Source: Desulfobulbaceae bacterium
GTDB taxonomy: Bacteria > Desulfobacterota > Desulfobulbia > Desulfobulbales > Desulfocapsaceae
Length of the DNA: 5,567 nucleotides
Reading direction: 5' to 3'
NCBI GenBank assembly: GCA_027067035.1
Contig: JAMOMO010000460.1
Coordinates: forward strand, 1-5,567
In this document: positions 1 to 5,567 of the stretch, piece by piece
How positions within the stretch are numbered: position 1 is the first letter of the stretch
Layout of the letters: every line of letters starts with the position of its first letter
The notes under the pieces: model-generated
Seen by the model: only the letters and a program-made list of their open reading frames with translations
Database searches by the model: none
What the model was told of the DNA's origin: nothing
Program-made: the position numbers and the translations under genes

Positions 1-1590
1 TCCCCGGTATTTCCTGAACAGCCAGAGAGGTTTTTGTGCATAGGTGTTATCTATTTCGGGATTTTCCGGTGGTATCTCCAGCTCTTTGCCCACTGCAAAG
101 CGGGCAAGTGCATCCCAGTTTTCCTCTTTGATAGCAGCGCCATGCCGGCCTTTTTTGTAATCATTGCTTTCCACGCCTTCTCTTTCTGTAAACGGTATGA
201 TCCCTGCTCCGCCGAGGTTGGCGCCAAGGAGAAAGGAGAGGGGAAGAATATCTGCAATTCTGGGAAATATGGCGACGACCCAGTCACTGGTTGCGGTGAA
301 ATTAAGAATTTGTGAAACCTGCCCTGTTGACAGGAGGCTGTTCCAGTCAAACCTGCTGGAGACAACACTGCCGGCAAAGGCGATACGTTCAAATTTCATT
401 TCCGGGTACGTGCAGAGGGCCTGGGCAATGAGATAGGTGCCGTTACTGTGCCCGATAAAGGAGAATTTTGCCTGGGGATACATTCGTCTGGCCTCGACAT
501 ATTGGTCAATAAGCCAATGAATTTTGCTGAGACGCATAAAAGATAAGAGGAATTCGAGCATGGAGAAATAGCCGTAACTGCTGGTAACAACGGCGATCTG
601 CTTTCGTGATTTCAGGCCGGCTGCCCTGTAGTCTGCTCTGGCTCTGGATGCGATTTTCTGCGTCCAGTGGCCTTCATCCCGAATACCGTGGATGACAAAA
701 ACCACGCGCTTAACGGTATTGTCCTGCTCGATGGGATCAATATCCCATGGTTCAATGAATTCCGGCATTTTTCTCACTGATGCCGGGGACATTGTCACCG
801 TCCTGGCAAAGATTTCCGCCCTCTTTTTTCCATGGCTTGCATCTTCAAAGTCAATGATGCTCATGTGATCGGAATAGGGAACTTCCAGATGGACAAAATC
901 TTCACCTGTGACCTTGTCAACCATGTCCCGCCAGGAAACAATTTCATCTATGGATCCCAGAAGCTGAAACACCACAGGCTTGTTCTCGTCCTGTTCCAGC
1001 CATGTCAGACGGAGCCAGACCAGAAATGGAGAGCCGCGATGAATCTGCATTATCCATGGTATCCGGGCCTTTCCGAGGTGAAGAAATTCCTGAAGCTTTC
1101 CGATTCCTGCAATGAGCAGGAAAAAAACAAAACCGGTACTCCAGGAAATTTTGTGGGTGAGCGGCAGGTGGTGCGAGAGCTGCCAGCCACGGTTGAGAGG
1201 AGCGATCAGGACCAGTCGAATGTGTGCTGGTGCTACAGACGAGAGAGAATACGTTTCACCGCGTGAAATGAGGTAGATCGATTGAGCCAGCAAACCGCCT
1301 GCGCTGTGGCCGATGATCTGGATCGTCTGAAACGTGCTTATATCAACGATATCATCGAGCTGCTCAAGAATGTCCCTGCTGATTTCCCGTAAATCAATAC
1401 TTCGATACCATTGAAATGGCAGCTCAGGGACAACTGTGAAACTTGAGGGAATGTTCTCCTGGATCACATGACAGAGCTGTTCTATTGTATTCGGGCTTGA
1501 GTCGAGGCCATGGAGAAGGAGTACCAGGTTCTTCGCATTCGGAGAACCATACTGTTCACTCCACTGTATCCTTTCCTGTTTGTTTCCCAT
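1..1590 (-). CDS. Tandem double alpha/beta-hydrolase (lipase/esterase-like), C-terminus cut by window edge
   Basis: A single reading frame runs from ATG at 1590 to the left edge without a stop: 530 codons, C-terminus missing. An in-frame TGA at 1602-1600 makes this the first possible ATG. Domain 1 (about residues 20-250) has the oxyanion-side HG at 27-28, the nucleophile elbow GHSAGG with Ser96, a likely acid Asp215 (GSIDE) and His242 (SDHMS). Domain 2 (about 295 onward) repeats the plan: IHGIRDEGHW with His301-Gly302, elbow GHSNGT with Ser382, Asp436 (TSDWV) and His483 (RHGAA). Both triads look complete, so this appears to be two hydrolases fused rather than one active and one dead copy. A hydrophobic stretch at about 151-164 in domain 1 could be a membrane-touching lid; no signal peptide is seen. 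Ester hydrolysis is the family expectation; the substrate is unknown. It lies 199 bases downstream of the RapZ-C gene on the same strand and has no good Shine-Dalgarno, so operon membership is uncertain. Confidence 0.85.
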   Translation of the reverse strand, partial: MGNKQERIQWSEQYGSPNAKNLVLLLHGLDSSPNTIEQLCHVIQENIPSSFTVVPELPFQWYRSIDLREISRDILEQLDDIVDISTFQTIQIIGHSAGGLLAQSIYLISRGETYSLSSVAPAHIRLVLIAPLNRGWQLSHHLPLTHKISWSTGFVFFLLIAGIGKLQEFLHLGKARIPWIMQIHRGSPFLVWLRLTWLEQDENKPVVFQLLGSIDEIVSWRDMVDKVTGEDFVHLEVPYSDHMSIIDFEDASHGKKRAEIFARTVTMSPASVRKMPEFIEPWDIDPIEQDNTVKRVVFVIHGIRDEGHWTQKIASRARADYRAAGLKSRKQIAVVTSSYGYFSMLEFLLSFMRLSKIHWLIDQYVEARRMYPQAKFSFIGHSNGTYLIAQALCTYPEMKFERIAFAGSVVSSRFDWNSLLSTGQVSQILNFTATSDWVVAIFPRIADILPLSFLLGANLGGAGIIPFTEREGVESNDYKKGRHGAAIKEENWDALARFAVGKELEIPPENPEIDNTYAQKPLWLFRKYRG

Positions 1591-1789
1591 CGCGTTGTTT
1601 CATGGCACAGACCCTTTGCAGAGTCAGGACCGTTTGGTGTAAGAGTGCTTTGAAAGGCAAAGAATCATGAACTCCTGCTGGCTTAGGTACCACCATCACA
1701 GTATAAATGCGAGTGTAAAGCGATTCCTGCGACTCTTTTAATGGAGAGGAATTTTGTGATAAAACTCTGATGGGCCCTGCTGTAATGCG
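1591..1789. other. Intergenic gap between the RapZ-C gene and the double hydrolase
   Basis: This is the longest gap in the window (199 bases). It has no convincing ORF, no classical GC-rich hairpin with a U-run, and no strong promoter. It holds a weak AT-rich inverted repeat (1749-1767), a short CTTTG/CAAAG inverted repeat on the minus strand near 1650-1664, one good -10-like hexamer (1700-1705) and a short SD-led reading frame overlapping the hydrolase start (1556-1603). Confidence 0.6.
1700..1705 (-). promoter_or_regulatory. Possible -10 element (TATACT) for the hydrolase gene
   Basis: The minus strand reads TTTATACTG here, one mismatch from TATAAT. At 17-18 bases upstream the hexamer is AGGAAT or CAGGAA, a poor match to TTGACA. 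A TTTACA lies only 8 bases upstream, which is too close to serve as its -35. If used, transcription would start near 1693 with a leader of roughly 100 bases. This is suggestive only. Confidence 0.2.
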
Positions 1790-2182
1790 TCAGTGACTTT
1801 CCTTGCTGATATCGCGGTGAAAGTGTTTTGTGGCTGGGAATTCCTGTTTCAGCAGTCCGGCCAGGGCTTCGGTGACAGCGACTGAGCGATGGTGTCCTCC
1901 GGTACAGCCGATGCCTATCCGCAGTTCCTCTTTATTGCTGCCATGGAGCTGCCTGGCATGAAAGACGATAATCTCCAGCAGGTGCTGCAGGCACTTTTTC
2001 CCGGAATCATTCTGTAAAACAAATTCTGCAACATTTTCATTCAGACCGGTGAAGGAGCGGAGCTCTCTGTCGTGGAAGGGGTTGTCCAGGAAGCGCACAT
2101 CAAAGAGGAAATTCACATCCCGGGGGGGATCATACTTATATCCGAATGAGAAGATGGTGATGGGGAAGTCTGTACTGTTCAC
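1790..2182 (-). CDS. Stand-alone RapZ C-terminal domain protein
   Basis: This 130-residue protein matches the C-terminal half of RapZ/YvcJ over its whole length. It has SFGYKYDPP (12-20), FDVRFLDNP (27-35), the TGL turn (45-47), the hallmark IGCTGGHHRSVAV (91-103) and HRDI (122-125). E. coli RapZ is about 284 residues, with an N-terminal P-loop kinase-like domain; that half is absent and there is no room for it upstream. In RapZ the C-terminal domain binds glucosamine-6-phosphate and contacts RNA and the two-component system QseE/QseF; whether this orphan domain does so is inference. Translation starts at GTG 2182, whose GTGA overlaps the stop of the PRTase-like gene by 4 bases, so the two are coupled. 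A run of seven C on the coding strand (2122-2128) encodes D18-P19-P20-R21, and the frame is intact. The family call is secure; the cellular role is unknown. Confidence 0.93.
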   Translation of the reverse strand: MNSTDFPITIFSFGYKYDPPRDVNFLFDVRFLDNPFHDRELRSFTGLNENVAEFVLQNDSGKKCLQHLLEIIVFHARQLHGSNKEELRIGIGCTGGHHRSVAVTEALAGLLKQEFPATKHFHRDISKESH

Positions 2183-2772
2183 GGCTGTGCTCCGAGGATA
2201 TCGTTTCGTGTATAGAGGGCTGTCACCTGACAGTCATCCATCTGGTTGAGTTTGACAAAATCCCGGATTTTTTTCATTCCGCTGCCATTCTCACTGTCGA
2301 TGATGACGATGATTTTAACAATATAGGCGCCGAACTGTATGACCTCTTCAAGGGCGCGGATGAGCTGGCTGCCGGTGGCCACGACATCACCGAGCAGGGC
2401 GACCCTGTCCCCGGCCTTAATCCGTGATTCTATCCATTTCGGTTCCGTGATGTTTCCATCTTTCCGCATGGAGTCACGGATGTAAAAGACCCCTATCTCT
2501 TTTAAAAAGGCGGCACGACAGACCACGGATGAAATGGGGTGACCGGGACCGCCAAGGGCACATATCTGCAGCTCTTTGATCTCATTGTAGACCAGATCTC
2601 CGGCAAGTTTTATTCCCTGATGCTTGAGGGAGATCTTCAGGAAATCAAAGTGGTCGGTCACGATTCCAGAAGGAGTGCGAAAGTGCCCATCCTTCTGGTG
2701 GGCGCGTTCGGCAATGAGCTGTCGCAACTCTTCTCTGATATCAGCCAGGCTGATCCTCGGTGATGGTGTCAT
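2179..2772 (-). CDS. Orotate phosphoribosyltransferase-like type I PRTase, divergent
   Basis: This 197-residue protein has the OPRT-type layout. A helical hood region is followed by GHFRTPSGIVTDHFDFLKIS (29-48), then LAGDLVYNEIKEL (56-68), the core loop ALGGPGHPISS (72-82), a flexible-loop region (about 99-113) and the PRPP loop RVALLGDVVATGSQL (123-137). True OPRTs use PRPP to convert orotate to OMP in pyrimidine synthesis. Two motifs differ here: the PRPP loop normally carries two adjacent acids but reads Gly128-Asp129, and the loop usually written RKxxKxHG reads RDSMRKDG (99-106). The fold is clear, but orotate as substrate is doubtful; it may be a paralogue with another base or a regulatory PRPP or nucleotide binder. 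The gene overlaps the antiporter stop by ATGA at its 5' end and the RapZ-C GTG at its 3' end. This placement argues for a job linked to those neighbours rather than housekeeping pyrimidine synthesis. Confidence 0.85.
   Translation of the reverse strand: MTPSPRISLADIREELRQLIAERAHQKDGHFRTPSGIVTDHFDFLKISLKHQGIKLAGDLVYNEIKELQICALGGPGHPISSVVCRAAFLKEIGVFYIRDSMRKDGNITEPKWIESRIKAGDRVALLGDVVATGSQLIRALEEVIQFGAYIVKIIVIIDSENGSGMKKIRDFVKLNQMDDCQVTALYTRNDILGAQP
2190..2193 (-). promoter_or_regulatory. Ribosome binding site supporting the GTG start of the RapZ-C gene
   Basis: GGAG sits 7 bases before GTG at 2182, inside the end of the PRTase-like gene. It supports GTG as the start and coupled translation. 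Confidence 0.55.
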
Positions 2773-5003
2773 GACGGGGGGAGCGCCTCCTGCGGCTCAG
2801 ACTCACTGCTCTTTTTTGCGTCATAGACAACGATCAGGGGTTTTTTCAGACTTTTTGCCAGACTGTCTGCCAGTGAACCAAAGAAGAACTTTCTCACGCC
2901 ACGGGTTCGAATGGCTCCCATGACAACAATGTCATGTTCTTCCGCCTCCTCCTTGATGCTGCTCACCCTGGAATCTGTTGCCACTGATTTGACGGAAAGT
3001 TTTATCCGGTCAGGTTGTTGTCTCAGCCATTTCTGGATATTTTCACTATGAAGTTCAAGATCGTTTTCATCGGCACCGGAGCTGAGAAGGCAGAGCAGTT
3101 GAATCTGGTGCTCACCAACGGTGTTTAAGGCCGCAACCACAGGATACACCTCAACAAGGTCATCCATATCGGTGATGGGTACAAGGATTTTTTCCGTGTG
3201 AAGCACACCGTAGAACTGGACCACAATAACCGGACAGGAGACATTGCTCGCCACCGTCTCCAGGATATTTGAGAAATCAGATGTCTCGTCATGGAGCGGA
3301 TAGCTTAACACAACCGCCCTGGCATCGTTATACTCCACTGCAGCCACCAGTCCGGAGGCGATACTTGAATCGGGGACAATCTCGGTGAGCAGGGTGTATC
3401 CCATTGTTTCCACCTCTTTTCTTTCTGTCTGAAAGAGATGTCCTGAGGGGGCTGTTTTGTCAGGTGCCCTGACCAGTACAGCCATGGGACTGGCATTGAA
3501 GTAGTGGGCAAAAATAGTGGCAATGCGGGCGATACCGTTAACGGTGTGGCGCCGGGTTGCACCAAAGACCACAACGCTTTCAGGGTTTTCCGGAGGCTGC
3601 AGTTTCTGCCAGGTCCATGGAAGGATTTTCACCCCGGCCTCAGACCGCATAAACTGGTCACACTCTTTCTCTGTCATTCCGTCACAGCGCGGCTCTTCCT
3701 TTCCGTTGCCCTCAAGGGGCATTGCCTCTTTGGCACTGATGACTGCAAACTTTGCGGCAAGCGGTCCCACAAGTTCTGAAAGAAATACCCCTGTGAGCAC
3801 TACAGGGGTGATGATTGAGGAGTACACGGCCAGACTCTGGTCTGCACTGATAATAAAGATAAGACCGATGGCAACACCGGCCTGTGGAACCAGTGAGAGG
3901 CCCAGATACTTTCGCACCACATCCGGAGCCCGGCCCAACTGTGCACCGATCTGTACACCAATAACTTTTCCAACGATTCTTGCCAGAAAATAGGCCATGC
4001 CGATGAGCCCGGCACTACCGAGAGTTGTGATGTTCAGGTGCGTTCCGGCAAGGGTAAAGAAGAGCACATAGATTGGCGGCTCAAAGTTATTGAGAATGCG
4101 AAAGACCCGAACATCGCGTTCCGCCTTGTTCACCAGCGTAAATCCTGCCACCATACCAGCCAGAAGCGGGGAAAGATTGAGATAGACTGCCAGCTCACTG
4201 CAGAGGAGAAGGATTGCCAGGCCGGCCGTGAGCATTTCCCCCTCTTTGTCGAGTTTTCCAAGGACCACCTCCAGGCAGAATCCGGCCATCCAGCCAAGCA
4301 TCAGTGACATGACTATTTCGAGCAGTCCGCTGCCGACGGCCATGTAGAGAGGGGCACCGCTCTGGCCGATGATCTGGTGGCTGAGGGAGATCGCCAGGCC
4401 GAATATGGCGATGGCCAGTCCATTATCAATGGCAACGATGGCCAGAAGAGATGAGGTGAGGGGACCTTTGGCATTGAGTTCCCGCACCACGAGCAGTGTC
4501 GCGGCAGGTGCAGTGGCAACGCTCACTGCACCAAGCAGGATTGAGAGGGCCAGGTTCTCCCTGAATTGCCATCCCTCCATGCCCAGGCTTGTATAGCTTA
4601 TGAGTACGAAGACTGACCCGGCAACCAGGAGGAAGGCGCAGCTGGTCTCGAAAAAGCCGACAAAGAGGAGGCTCCGGGCATGTTCTTTGAGTTTTTTGAG
4701 CTCAATGTGCTCACCAATGCCAAAGGCGATGAGTACAAGGGCAATGCGGGTGAAATGGTCAAGGCTGTTGCCTATGGAGTGCTCTGAAATGAGGTTGAAC
4801 CCGCTTGGACCAAGGAGGAGGCCCGCAATGATATAGCCGGTGACAGAGGGCATGTGTATGCGCTGTGACAACTTTGCCGCAATGAGTCCTGTGGCAAGGA
4901 GAATTGCAATCCCGGCGGTTACCATGGTCTGCTTCCCGGCTGTGAAGGTGGACTGTCTGGTATGGAGGTCATTGGTATCGTAAATAAAGTGGTCGTGAGC
5001 CAT
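2769..5003 (-). CDS. CPA2-family cation:proton antiporter with two C-terminal Usp-like domains
   Basis: This 744-residue inner-membrane protein has about 12-13 hydrophobic segments between residues 27 and 421, then a cytoplasmic tail. Family marks include the GYIIAGLLLGPSGFNLI hairpin (56-72), TAPAATLLVVRELNAKGPLT (164-183), a conserved basic residue in FLARIVGKVIG (Arg342) and VPQAGVAIG (372-380). Members exchange Na+ or K+ for H+. The ion-binding aspartate pair of helix 5/6, normally DD or ND, reads Asp193-Asn194. The tail holds two universal-stress-protein-like domains (about 475-597 and 604-727) in place of the TrkA-N/RCK module of Kef channels. The second keeps much of the Usp nucleotide-binding signature (Gly696, Gly709-Ser710) but has Arg699 where the second Gly is expected; the first has lost it. 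The ATG at 5003 directly abuts a hairpin and lacks a spaced Shine-Dalgarno. ATG at 4925 (Met27) has GGGAAG 6 bases upstream and begins exactly at the first membrane helix, so it is a credible alternative start. The stop overlaps the next start by ATGA. Confidence 0.92.
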   Translation of the reverse strand: MAHDHFIYDTNDLHTRQSTFTAGKQTMVTAGIAILLATGLIAAKLSQRIHMPSVTGYIIAGLLLGPSGFNLISEHSIGNSLDHFTRIALVLIAFGIGEHIELKKLKEHARSLLFVGFFETSCAFLLVAGSVFVLISYTSLGMEGWQFRENLALSILLGAVSVATAPAATLLVVRELNAKGPLTSSLLAIVAIDNGLAIAIFGLAISLSHQIIGQSGAPLYMAVGSGLLEIVMSLMLGWMAGFCLEVVLGKLDKEGEMLTAGLAILLLCSELAVYLNLSPLLAGMVAGFTLVNKAERDVRVFRILNNFEPPIYVLFFTLAGTHLNITTLGSAGLIGMAYFLARIVGKVIGVQIGAQLGRAPDVVRKYLGLSLVPQAGVAIGLIFIISADQSLAVYSSIITPVVLTGVFLSELVGPLAAKFAVISAKEAMPLEGNGKEEPRCDGMTEKECDQFMRSEAGVKILPWTWQKLQPPENPESVVVFGATRRHTVNGIARIATIFAHYFNASPMAVLVRAPDKTAPSGHLFQTERKEVETMGYTLLTEIVPDSSIASGLVAAVEYNDARAVVLSYPLHDETSDFSNILETVASNVSCPVIVVQFYGVLHTEKILVPITDMDDLVEVYPVVAALNTVGEHQIQLLCLLSSGADENDLELHSENIQKWLRQQPDRIKLSVKSVATDSRVSSIKEEAEEHDIVVMGAIRTRGVRKFFFGSLADSLAKSLKKPLIVVYDAKKSSESEPQEALPPS
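2786..2791 (-). promoter_or_regulatory. Perfect but distant Shine-Dalgarno (AGGAGG) before the PRTase-like gene
   Basis: AGGAGG lies 13 bases upstream of ATG at 2772, farther than the usual 5-9. Part of it can pair in a small GGAG-GCG-CTCC stem. Because the start overlaps the antiporter stop, coupling may compensate for the spacing. Confidence 0.4.
4932..4937 (-). promoter_or_regulatory. Candidate ribosome binding site for an internal start at Met27 of the antiporter
   Basis: GGGAAG on the coding strand lies 6 bases before ATG at 4925-4923. Starting there removes a hydrophilic 26-residue extension and leaves MVTAGIAILLATG, a typical CPA2 beginning. Confidence 0.35.
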
Positions 5004-5024
5004 GGGAAGAGCAGCTGTCTTCCC
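5004..5024 (-). promoter_or_regulatory. Perfect hairpin immediately before the antiporter ATG
   Basis: On the coding strand GGGAAGA (5024-5018) and TCTTCCC (5010-5004) form a perfect 7-bp stem around a 7-base loop. The stem ends on the base before the ATG at 5003. The only purine-rich, Shine-Dalgarno-like stretch in the 39-base spacer is the 5' arm. No U-run follows, so it is not a classical terminator. It could limit translation from this ATG, mark a processing site between the two genes, or be chance. Confidence 0.45.
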
Positions 5025-5042
5025 GGTGGTGGATAAACACGA

Positions 5043-5567
5043 TCAACGGATAATCAGGTCATGCAGTTCGTTGATATCATCATCTTGAACAGGGAATTCT
5101 TTTTCCAGGATCTCTCCTGCCTTTCTGATTGCCTCACAAAGGGCCTGGCACTGTTGTTTCTCACGGATTCCCCGGGTGATAATGGCCACGATTTCAGCCC
5201 ATCTTTCCTGGGGGATGCGTTCGTTTATACCGCTGTCAGCCAGAATCCAGGCACGGCGCTCAAGAAGTGAAATAAAGATCAGGATCCCGTTGGCATTTTG
5301 TGTTCTGTAGAGTTTTTCCGTAAAAAAGGCGGTTATGGCAGAATTTTCCACCTCCGCCTCCATTTCACTGTTGATCAGGCATAAACGCTTCAGGGACGGA
5401 CAGGTGGCAACAAGGTAATAGACAATACAGAAAACCGGGAAAAATATTCCCAGAAAAACCCATAAATTTGAGGGCTGCAGCCAGAAGAATCCGGCAACTG
5501 CGGGGGTACCGGCAAGTGCTGTCATAAATGCAATCAATGCCGCACCGCGGATGGGAGCCAGGGGGTA
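5043..5567 (-). CDS. TPM-domain membrane protein (COG3762 type), N-terminus cut by window edge
   Basis: The frame is open to the right edge, and 174 residues are visible, ending at TGA 5045-5043. An internal TTG or ATG near 5537-5523 could serve as a start. However, the residues upstream (YPLAPIRGAA) continue the family pattern, so the true start is outside. Two hydrophobic helices (visible residues about 9-30 and 33-53) are followed by the second half of a TPM domain: FFTEKLYRTQNANGILIFIS (81-100), LLERRAWILADSGI (101-114) and a basic/acidic C-terminal helix ending in NELHDLII. In COG3762 proteins the helices are inserted between the two halves of the TPM fold, so about 40 N-terminal residues are probably missing. 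Related TPM proteins (YgcG, Psb32, MOLO-1) are linked to membrane protein complexes, and phosphatase activity has been reported for a plant member; the bacterial role is not established. Such genes often sit beside lemA and a second TPM gene, which may lie off the right edge (inference). Confidence 0.82.
   Translation of the reverse strand, partial: YPLAPIRGAALIAFMTALAGTPAVAGFFWLQPSNLWVFLGIFFPVFCIVYYLVATCPSLKRLCLINSEMEAEVENSAITAFFTEKLYRTQNANGILIFISLLERRAWILADSGINERIPQERWAEIVAIITRGIREKQQCQALCEAIRKAGEILEKEFPVQDDDINELHDLIIR

Noticed and set aside
832..1266. 144-codon plus-strand open frame opposite the hydrolase
   Set aside because: It lies wholly antisense to the 530-codon hydrolase frame, has no recognisable family motifs, and the minus-strand frame carries clear catalytic motifs throughout.
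1..1590. A frameshifted or decayed esterase pseudogene
   Set aside because: Codon-by-codon reading from 1590 to 1 found no in-frame stop, and both catalytic sites are intact; only the window edge truncates it.
1603..1620. Sigma-54-like promoter on the plus strand (TGGCAC ... TTTGCA)
   Set aside because: The spacing between GG and GC is 12 bases rather than the required 10, and no plus-strand gene lies downstream.
1749..1767. Inverted repeat just after the RapZ-C stop as a rho-independent terminator
   Set aside because: The stem is 7 bp, almost all A-T with a G-U pair, and no U-run follows on the minus-strand RNA.
3517..3993. 158-codon plus-strand open frame opposite the antiporter
   Set aside because: It is antisense to conserved transmembrane and Usp-like sequence and its translation has no recognisable domain, so it is a shadow frame.
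1..5567. A known defence system, CRISPR array, prophage or insertion sequence
   Set aside because: No tandem spaced repeats, transposase, integrase, nuclease or phage-type genes were seen in any frame; all five genes have metabolic, transport or regulatory family assignments.

Overview
The window is densely coding, and every gene I can support lies on the minus strand. Transcription therefore runs from the right edge to the left, and the sequence has mid-range GC by eye. Five protein genes are visible. Both end genes are cut by the window: the rightmost lacks its N-terminus and the leftmost lacks its C-terminus. No rRNA, tRNA, CRISPR array, insertion sequence or integration scar was found. 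Family content and style suggest a free-living Gram-negative bacterium, possibly a Desulfobulbus-like member of the Desulfobacterota. That placement is a weak impression, because the window holds no phylogenetic marker gene.

In order of transcription: (1) 5567-5043, the end of a membrane-anchored TPM-domain protein of the COG3762 type. (2) 5003-2769, a CPA2 (Kef/NapA-type) cation:proton antiporter with two universal-stress-protein-like domains fused to its C-terminus. (3) 2772-2179, a type I phosphoribosyltransferase resembling orotate phosphoribosyltransferase but altered at key motifs. (4) 2182-1790, a free-standing RapZ C-terminal domain, without the kinase-like half of RapZ. (5) 1590-1, after a 199-base gap, a long protein with two complete serine alpha/beta-hydrolase domains in tandem. 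It stays open for 530 codons to the left edge.

Genes 2, 3 and 4 are joined by 4-base stop/start overlaps (ATGA and GTGA), so they are very probably one translationally coupled operon. Gene 1 ends 39 bases before gene 2, and that gap contains a perfect 7-bp hairpin abutting the annotated start. Gene 5 may have its own promoter in the 199-base gap, but no convincing promoter or terminator is visible there.

The most interesting unit is the antiporter-Usp / PRTase-like / RapZ-C trio. It puts an ion transporter with a nucleotide-binding-type tail, a PRPP-type fold and an isolated sugar-phosphate-sensing-type domain into one translation unit. A joint regulatory or signalling role is an inference from this arrangement; the individual family calls are firm.
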